Part shown: positions 6,941 through 11,535 of the stretch, in pieces
How the letters are laid out: the number at the start of each line of letters is the position of its first letter
Numbering within the stretch: the stretch's first letter is position 1
NCBI GenBank assembly: GCA_013152695.1
Contig: JAADFV010000017.1
Span: 1 to 11,535 of the forward strand
Direction: 5' to 3'
From: Chloroflexota bacterium
GTDB lineage: Bacteria > Chloroflexota > Anaerolineae > J102
DNA: 11,535 nucleotides
Translations under genes and position numbers: made by a program
Notes under the pieces: model-generated
Told to the model about the DNA's origin: nothing
Seen by the model: only the letters and a program-made list of their open reading frames with translations
Databases searched by the model: none

Positions 6941-8364
6941 GTCTGTAAGCGAATACGTACTTTCTCCAAACGTTTCTTCAAATCAGGATACTGTTCCATT
7001 CGTTCCTGAAACTTTTCTGTGCCATACATGATGGTCGTGTGGTCACGCCCTCCCATAATCTCACCAATCTGAGGAAAGGAGAGCTGTGTGAACTCACGCA
7101 TGAGATGCATGGCCAATTGCCGGGGAACCACAATCCGCCGTGAACGACGAGGTCCGGTCAATTCGCTGACAGAAACCCGGAATTCCTCAGCTACCGCCTG
7201 TAAAATGGAGTCGGGACTATCATCGATAGGTGCTTCCTGCTTGACCAGGACTTGCTGGGCCAGAGCCAGATCGATCGATGTGAAACTGAGCTGAGCATAA
7301 GCTGTTACGCGATTCAAGGCGCCTTGTAATTCGCGCACATTGTTGCTGTACCGTTCCGCAATGAAGCGTAGCACCTCATCAGGTACATGCGTACCCAGGG
7401 CAGCCGTCTTCGCCCGCAGAATGGCAATGCGATGTTCAAGCGAAGGGGGCTGGATATCGGCGGTGAGCCCACCCTCAAAACGAGAACTCAAACGATCTTC
7501 CAGCTTATTGAGCAAATTGGGTGGACGATCACTGGTGATGATAATCTGCTTATTGGCGGCGTAAAGGCTGTTGAATGTGTGAAAGAACTCGTTCTGGGTG
7601 CTGTCCTTTCCCTGAATGAACTGAATGTCATCGACAAGAAGGATATCGACATCGCGATAAGATTGCCGAAACTGGACATTGGCCTTATTGCGAATCGCTT
7701 CGATCAGCTCATTGGTAAATGTTTCGGAGGTGACGTATTTGACCGTGTAGCCTGCCTGGGCGGCAGCATTACCGATGGCGTGCAAAAGATGGGTCTTACC
7801 AAGGCCCACGCCACCATACAGGAAGAGAGGATTGTAGCGTGTACCCGGATCATAAGCGACTGCTTGTGCTGCTGCAACGGCAATGCGATTGCCATCTCCC
7901 TCGATAAAGGTATCAAAAGTCATGTCGGGGCGTAAAGTACTTTGTGGTTGCTGGTTGAGGGAGACGAAGCGCCCGGAAAGCGTTGTGTCAGGAGATTGCA
8001 ATAAAGGTGGCGGGGGCTGGGTATTCTCGGTTTTAGGCGGAGTCTCGGCGCGGACAACAAAACGTAAATCCACACTGCGCCCGCTCAGGCGATGGAGGCG
8101 ACGCTTGATCATTCCCTTCATACGCTTATCTAGCCATTCCTGGGCAAAGGCTGTTTTTACGGCCACGACAAAACAGCCCTCTTCGAAAGCAATCAGGTAA
8201 GTATCTCGCAACCAGTTATCGTAGACAGGGCGCTGAAGTGCAAGTTGCAGCTCGCCGAGAACAGCCTGCCATATTTCTTCAGGACGCATATAAGGTTCCC
8301 TCATGGCAGGTTCACTGTGGGTCACTGCGGTGGGGAGGGGAATAGGGGTCGGTGAGGTGGACAT
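6937..8364 (-). CDS. dnaA: Chromosomal replication initiator protein DnaA
   Basis: A 475-residue protein with all four DnaA domains. Domain I spans about 27-105 (P-E-E-I-W-Q-A-V-L-G-E-L). A Pro/Gln/Ser-rich linker (domain II) runs about 106-145. The AAA+ domain has Walker A G-G-V-G-L-G-K-T (184-191), Walker B I-L-L-V-D-D-I-Q-F (241-249), an arginine finger near R295 and sensor II R344. The C-terminal DNA-binding domain carries the signature G-G-R-D-H-T-T-I-M-Y-G (438-448). DnaA-ATP binds 9-base boxes and melts the origin. The ATG at 8364 has AGGAG 6 bases upstream and was chosen for that; it leaves a 26-residue extension before domain I, and an internal ATG at 8289 is the main alternative. 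The gene is divergent from dnaN rather than upstream of it. It probably uses the promoter at 8588-8616 and ends at the terminator at 6796-6836. Confidence 0.98.
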   Translation of the reverse strand: MSTSPTPIPLPTAVTHSEPAMREPYMRPEEIWQAVLGELQLALQRPVYDNWLRDTYLIAFEEGCFVVAVKTAFAQEWLDKRMKGMIKRRLHRLSGRSVDLRFVVRAETPPKTENTQPPPPLLQSPDTTLSGRFVSLNQQPQSTLRPDMTFDTFIEGDGNRIAVAAAQAVAYDPGTRYNPLFLYGGVGLGKTHLLHAIGNAAAQAGYTVKYVTSETFTNELIEAIRNKANVQFRQSYRDVDILLVDDIQFIQGKDSTQNEFFHTFNSLYAANKQIIITSDRPPNLLNKLEDRLSSRFEGGLTADIQPPSLEHRIAILRAKTAALGTHVPDEVLRFIAERYSNNVRELQGALNRVTAYAQLSFTSIDLALAQQVLVKQEAPIDDSPDSILQAVAEEFRVSVSELTGPRRSRRIVVPRQLAMHLMREFTQLSFPQIGEIMGGRDHTTIMYGTEKFQERMEQYPDLKKRLEKVRIRLQT

Positions 8365-8587
8365 GATCAGCTCCTGGGGGAGAATGTGCGCAAAACATAC
8401 CCTCCGAGTAGTCGTTTAGGACTTTCCCGGCGCGCGTAAGGAGGATTTAAGTTTGGGCACAAAGGAGTTTGAATACGTGCAGACCAGCGCGGTGCATTAC
8501 GAAGAATCGGGGGGTGACAAGTACAATGGGGGGGATCTTGCGATTCTTGGCGATACTCCGTATCACCCTGTCCAGCCTGTGATGCAC

Positions 8588-8616
8588 ATCATAGCAGAAG
8601 AGGTTCGTCTGGACAA
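8588..8616 (-). promoter_or_regulatory. Sigma-70-type promoter for dnaA
   Basis: On the minus strand: -35 TTGTCC (8616-8611), 17-base spacer, -10 TATGAT (8593-8588) preceded by TGC (extended -10). This is the best complete promoter I see in the window. The predicted start near 8581 gives an unusually long leader of about 217 bases before the dnaA ATG. The near-palindrome TGATGCACATCA (8580-8591) covers the -10 and start point and is a candidate operator. Confidence 0.6.
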
Positions 8617-8698
8617 TAGAAGAGAGCGTTTTCCAGAACTCATCAGGCTCTCTCTTATCGTCAAGCAGTCGTCTCCAGTCATTCGAACGGATTTTCGG

Positions 8699-8722
8699 GC
8701 AATACTAGGATTAGTGTATTGC
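8699..8722. repeat. Dyad with 7-base arms between dnaA and dnaN
   Basis: GCAATAC (8699-8705) and GTATTGC (8716-8722) are perfect inverted repeats with a 10-base spacer that itself contains TA..TAGT, so partial further pairing is possible. The spacing suits a dimeric repressor or a small hairpin. It lies upstream of the dnaA promoter and about 166 bases before the dnaN -10. Confidence 0.45.
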
Positions 8723-8863
8723 GGCGCCGTGACTACTAGATACAAATACCCCTTGCCCCTTTGCCCCACGCAGAGGCGCGCCAGGGTTTTAAGAAAGATT
8801 TACAAGCACAAACATACCATCATGCAAGCCCTGCCCATAAGGCGCTTACTTCCCATAATGTAT

Positions 8864-8893
8864 TTCGCAAAAGCAACACTTCTTTGGTATACT
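8864..8893 (+). promoter_or_regulatory. Extended -10 promoter for dnaN
   Basis: TTCGCA (8864-8869, 4/6 match to TTGACA), 18-base spacer, TATACT at 8888-8893 preceded by TGG (extended -10). The start near 8900 gives a leader of about 56 bases to the dnaN GTG at 8956. Two CCCATAA repeats (8834-8840 and 8852-8858) lie just upstream, 18 bases apart. Confidence 0.55.
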
Positions 8894-8942
8894 GCTTCCA
8901 ACTTTCATCATTGAATCGCTTTCCTTGCTTTCTCCTCGATCC

Positions 8943-8948
8943 AGGAGG
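8943..8948 (+). promoter_or_regulatory. Shine-Dalgarno that fixes the dnaN GTG start
   Basis: AGGAGG, a perfect ribosome-binding site, is 7 bases before the GTG at 8956. It decides this start over longer in-frame readings that begin upstream of the dnaN promoter. Confidence 0.85.
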
Positions 8949-8955
8949 TTCTCCC

Positions 8956-10104
8956 GTGCGCATTTCTGTCTTGCAAGAAAATCTAGCAAAGGGGCTATCG
9001 ATTGTAGGACGAGCGGTGGCCACCCGCAGTACCTTGCCGGTCTTGAGTAATATCCTTTTAGAAACCGATAATTCCCAGTTGAAATTATCGGCCATGAATA
9101 TGGAGATTGGTATCAATTGTTGGATTGGGGCAATGATCGAAGAGGAAGGTGCCACCACGATTCCGGCACGCCTTCTTAGCGATTTCGTCAATTCCCTACC
9201 TCGAGAACGGATTGATCTCGAACTGGACGCGAGCCGGCAGGTTCTCCACCTGGAATGCGCGCGCTACGAAGCGAACATCAGGGGAATCGATGCCTCTGAA
9301 TTCCCTATCATTCCTACGCACCGTCGTGAGACCGGCTTACCTTTTGTGGAGGTGCCACCACACAAACTGCGCAGAATGATTGAGCAGGTCGCTTTTGCAG
9401 CAGCCACAGATGAAAGTCGCCCGACCCTGACAGGCGTATTTACCCGTTTCGATCATGATCGTCTTACCCTGGCAGCTACCGATGGTTTCCGGCTCGCCGT
9501 GCGTTCGACCTTGTTGGAGGAACCCGTCGCGGGGTCGGTGGGGGTAATCATTCCCGCACGCGCCTTGACCGAGCTTTCCCGCATCATCGGCTCCGTAGAC
9601 CTGGGGGAGGAAGATGGTGTGGATGTGACGGTGACAGAAGCACGAAATCAAGTGATGTTCCATCTGCCCGGTGTGGATCTCGTTAGCCAGCTTATCGAAG
9701 CCACCTTTCCCGACTACACCAAAATCATCCCCAGCTCCTACAATACCCGCGCCATCGTTGCTACAGCCGAGTTTCTGAAAGCTTTACGAGTAGCCTTCCT
9801 CTTTGCCCGCGATTCTGCCAACATTGTGCGCCTGGAGATTACACCCGGTGATCCTGGTTGCATCAAAATGATGGCAACCAGTGCTGAAATGGGCGATAAC
9901 GAAGGTGAAATAGATGCCCTGGTCGAAGGAGAACCCCTTACCGCCTCCTTCAACGCTAAGTTTATGATCGATGTCCTTTCCGTAATCGACACGCCTCAGG
10001 TCATGTTCGAGGCTGTTTCACCAACACGACCGGGCGTATTTCGCCCCGTGGGTGCCGGCAGTGAAGAATATACTCACGTCATTATGCCGATGAGCCCCAA
10101 ATAG
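8956..10104 (+). CDS. dnaN: DNA polymerase III beta subunit (sliding clamp)
   Basis: Starting at GTG 8956 the product is 382 residues, the normal clamp length, beginning M-R-I-S-V-L-Q-E-N-L-A-K-G-L and continuing T-L-P-V-L-S-N-I-L-L. The three-domain clamp pattern is visible: T-I-P-A-R-L-L-S-D-F-V in domain 1, R-P-T-L-T-G-V in domain 2, and a C-terminus ending H-V-I-M-P-M-S-P-K, a variant of the usual V-I-M-P-M-R-L. The protein forms a dimeric ring that tethers DNA polymerase III and repair factors to DNA. The frame is open upstream to 8761, but that stretch includes the promoter and lacks clamp-like sequence. It is divergent from dnaA with its own promoter, and its stop codon lies inside a hairpin (10092-10114). 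Confidence 0.98.
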   Translation: MRISVLQENLAKGLSIVGRAVATRSTLPVLSNILLETDNSQLKLSAMNMEIGINCWIGAMIEEEGATTIPARLLSDFVNSLPRERIDLELDASRQVLHLECARYEANIRGIDASEFPIIPTHRRETGLPFVEVPPHKLRRMIEQVAFAAATDESRPTLTGVFTRFDHDRLTLAATDGFRLAVRSTLLEEPVAGSVGVIIPARALTELSRIIGSVDLGEEDGVDVTVTEARNQVMFHLPGVDLVSQLIEATFPDYTKIIPSSYNTRAIVATAEFLKALRVAFLFARDSANIVRLEITPGDPGCIKMMATSAEMGDNEGEIDALVEGEPLTASFNAKFMIDVLSVIDTPQVMFEAVSPTRPGVFRPVGAGSEEYTHVIMPMSPK

Positions 10105-10114
10105 AATGGGGCTC
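10092..10114 (+). terminator. Hairpin over the dnaN stop codon, possible bidirectional terminator
   Basis: GAGCCCCA (10092-10099) and TGGGGCTC (10107-10114) form a perfect 8-pair stem with a 7-base loop that contains the TAG stop codon. There is no T-tract on either side, so termination efficiency is doubtful. Its place between convergent genes suits a shared transcription block. Confidence 0.45.
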
Positions 10115-10157
10115 AAGCGGGCATAGCTTATAGGGTTAGGAGGGGCAGCCTTTGTCG

Positions 10158-11084
10158 TCAGGCATCCGACTTAGGCTTGCGGTTGCGCAGTTTGCGGATG
10201 AACCAGCGTAGGATGAAAAGAGCGATGAGAATAGGAATCGCCAGGATGATGAGCGTAGGTACAGCGACGACGATAAGATAAATCAGGACATCGACCAGGC
10301 CTTGGAGTACATTGATGAGGATACGGAAGCTGTTGCGCAATGTCTCGAGGGGTCGCCAGGAGGTTTTGATCGGTTTAGTAAGTTCGTCTGGGCGTAATTC
10401 GACAGTAATGGTGGAAAGCGCTGTCAATTTGTCGAGGCGATTTAGCTGTCCTTGGAGGGATTCGATCTGACTTTGAATATTCGTCAATTCTCGATAAATG
10501 GTCATGATGTCTTCCACCTTACCGCCCCGCTCGCGCGTCTCCTTGAGCAAAGATAGCAATTCCTCTTCGGTAGCACGCAGGGTACGGAGCCGGGCCTCCA
10601 AATCGTAGTACTGATCTGTAACATCATCGGTGTTGATGCTATCATTCTCCACGCGGACAGCCAGGTTACGGAGGGCATCACGGATACTGTTGAAGCCACT
10701 TACGGGCACACGTAAGGTGATATTGTAGAAAAGCAAACCATCAGAATTACGATAGGCATTCATGTTGGCAATGTAACCCCCGGTGGCCGCCACCAAATCC
10801 TCGACCTGCTTGGCCGCCTCTTCCGGGTCTTTGACCACCAAGGTCAAGCTTGCATTGTAGATGACCTTGCGCTCTTCTTGCAGAAGATCGGTCGTAGTGG
10901 CGACTCGGCCCTCTCCCTGGTAACCGGCCGTATCCTCTGCCATCTGTACTGATTTTTCGACGACAACAGTGGCCATGGGGGCAGCAGGCATCTCATAGTT
11001 AGCTTCGCGCGGTGAAGCACCGCAGGCAGCAAGAATGAGAAGAGTCAACAACAGACCAATGCTAAGTTTCAGCAAATGTTTCAT
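10158..11084 (-). CDS. DUF4349 domain lipoprotein with C-terminal membrane helix
   Basis: A 308-residue protein. A signal peptide ends in the lipobox L-A-A-C, with the lipidated cysteine at residue 21. A low-complexity linker leads to a DUF4349 domain from about residue 70, beginning R-K-V-I-Y-N-A-S-L-T-L-V-V. This includes a long coiled-coil-prone stretch (about 155-230). A long hydrophobic helix at about 265-292 is followed by a basic tail (R-K-L-R-N-R-K), placing the C-terminus in the cytoplasm. The protein is therefore probably anchored at both ends, with the domain outside the membrane. A GGAAGG lies about 8 bases before the ATG. It is convergent with dnaN and separated by 70 bases from the phosphoesterase gene. 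The function of DUF4349 is not established. Confidence 0.9.
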   Translation of the reverse strand: MKHLLKLSIGLLLTLLILAACGASPREANYEMPAAPMATVVVEKSVQMAEDTAGYQGEGRVATTTDLLQEERKVIYNASLTLVVKDPEEAAKQVEDLVAATGGYIANMNAYRNSDGLLFYNITLRVPVSGFNSIRDALRNLAVRVENDSINTDDVTDQYYDLEARLRTLRATEEELLSLLKETRERGGKVEDIMTIYRELTNIQSQIESLQGQLNRLDKLTALSTITVELRPDELTKPIKTSWRPLETLRNSFRILINVLQGLVDVLIYLIVVAVPTLIILAIPILIALFILRWFIRKLRNRKPKSDA

Positions 11085-11126
11085 AGGGTTTCCTTCCTTT
11101 GGGAGCGGGTGGTGTTCTATTCATGA

Positions 11127-11134
11127 TGACGTCA
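11127..11134. repeat. TGACGTCA palindrome upstream of the DUF4349 gene
   Basis: A perfect 8-base palindrome, 43 bases before the DUF4349 ATG, next to a TCATGA palindrome (11121-11126). A weak promoter (TTGCTT, 17 bases, TAGAAC) overlaps it on the minus strand. It could be an operator, but a palindrome this short can arise by chance. Confidence 0.25.
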
Positions 11135-11154
11135 GAAAGCAAAATAAGGTTCCT

Positions 11155-11535
11155 TCACCAACCCAGGTACAAACGCCTGCCCAAAACTTCGGGGAGCCCG
11201 ACTCGCTGAATAGTGGCTACGACTGAATCGATGTCGTATTGCAGGCGATGCCAGGTCCAGGTCTGCTCATCTGTTTCCAGCACAGCAAAGGAAGCACGAG
11301 GGTCGTGATCGCGTGGCTGCCCCACACTGCCCGGATTTAGAATCCAACGATAGGCAGTATCCAACTTGAGGGTTTTCGCCGGATTTCCCCCCACCAACTC
11401 ACTGTGAGCTCCGCCCTCATGCTGCGGTAGACGCCATCCCACTGCCAAATGGCTATGGCCCACCAGACAGAGAGGGGTATCGAAGGCAGTAAAGCTCTCG
11501 TCCGCCGTCATATCATCAGCAACATATTCCCACAC
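11155..11535 (-). CDS. Calcineurin-like metallophosphoesterase, C-terminal part (5' end beyond window)
   Basis: The C-terminal 126 residues of a gene entering from the right edge. G-H-S-H at about 26-29 of the visible part and N-P-G-S-V-G-Q-P-R-D (67-76) are the last two metal-site motifs of the YfcE/MJ0936-like phosphodiesterase group. These are two-metal cytosolic enzymes that cleave phosphodiesters. The earlier D-x-H, G-D and G-N-H-E motifs would lie outside the window. The first visible codon is GTG at the edge and should be read as an internal valine. It ends 70 bases upstream of the DUF4349 gene with no terminator seen between, so the two could be co-transcribed. Confidence 0.9.
   Translation of the reverse strand: MWEYVADDMTADESFTAFDTPLCLVGHSHLAVGWRLPQHEGGAHSELVGGNPAKTLKLDTAYRWILNPGSVGQPRDHDPRASFAVLETDEQTWTWHRLQYDIDSVVATIQRVGLPEVLGRRLYLGW

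Larger units (their letters stand above)
8365..8955. other. 591-base divergent dnaA-dnaN intergenic region
   Basis: Contents from left to right: the dnaA ribosome site (8371-8375), an isolated AAGGAGG (8438-8444), and two runs of G (8509-8514 and 8528-8534). Then come the dnaA promoter with a 12-base near-palindrome over its -10 (8580-8616), a 24-base dyad (8699-8722) and three C4 tracts (8749-8767). Last are two CCCATAA direct repeats, the dnaN promoter (8888-8893) and the dnaN ribosome site. The best DnaA-box-like sequence is TTATCGTCA near 8655, with two differences. A 153-codon open frame (8453-8914) crosses both promoters and is probably not a gene. Confidence 0.6.

Noticed and set aside
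6598..6948. 116-codon plus-strand open frame after the operon promoter
   Set aside because: It overlaps the dnaA terminator, the DnaA boxes and the end of dnaA. It has no convincing ribosome site and a Pro/Ser/Arg-rich composition typical of chance frames.
8650..8665. DnaA-box-like TTATCGTCA in the dnaA-dnaN gap
   Set aside because: It has two differences from consensus at conserved positions and no neighbouring boxes, so it is not enough to call an origin.
8563..8769. 68-codon minus-strand open frame between dnaA and dnaN
   Set aside because: It has a GTG start with no ribosome site, overlaps the dnaA promoter, and gives no recognisable product.
8761..8955. 65-codon N-terminal extension of DnaN
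   Set aside because: A perfect AGGAGG precedes the GTG at 8956, a normal clamp N-terminus begins there, and the extension contains the promoter.

Overview
The window looks like a bacterial chromosome segment around dnaA and dnaN. The DnaA domain I layout, moderate GC content and the mix of neighbouring families (DUF2304, PMT-like membrane glycosyltransferase, HpnA-like SDR, B12-type radical SAM, LmbE-like deacetylase, DUF4349 lipoprotein) suggest a Chloroflexota bacterium, perhaps Anaerolineae-like. That placement is a judgement from memory of the families, not from a search.

Layout. Positions 1-629 (minus) hold the N-terminal two thirds of a MoxR-type AAA+ ATPase that runs off the left edge and has its own extended -10 promoter. 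Positions 746-6518 (minus) are a tightly packed six-gene operon read right to left: DUF2304 membrane protein, family 39/PMT-like glycosyltransferase, B12-type radical SAM enzyme, HpnA-like NAD(P) sugar/lipid epimerase-dehydratase, left-handed beta-helix acetyltransferase and LmbE/PIG-L deacetylase. Junctions are overlaps or gaps of a few bases, so the genes are very likely one transcription unit making or decorating an envelope glycolipid or polysaccharide. The product is unknown.

Positions 6519-6936 are a non-coding gap. It holds the operon promoter, a strong intrinsic terminator for dnaA, and between that terminator and the dnaA stop codon a regularly spaced set of DnaA boxes. dnaA (6937-8364, minus) and dnaN (8956-10104, plus) are divergent, separated by 591 bases that carry a promoter facing each gene plus several dyads and homopolymer tracts. 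Canonical bacterial loci have dnaA and dnaN co-directional. Here gene polarity points to an origin between the two genes, whereas the good DnaA boxes lie beyond the 3' end of dnaA. This conflict is the most interesting feature of the window.

Right of dnaN, convergent with it, is a DUF4349 lipoprotein (10158-11084, minus), then the C-terminal part of a calcineurin-like metallophosphoesterase (11155-11535, minus) that runs off the right edge. I saw no tRNA, rRNA, CRISPR array, insertion sequence or recombinase.
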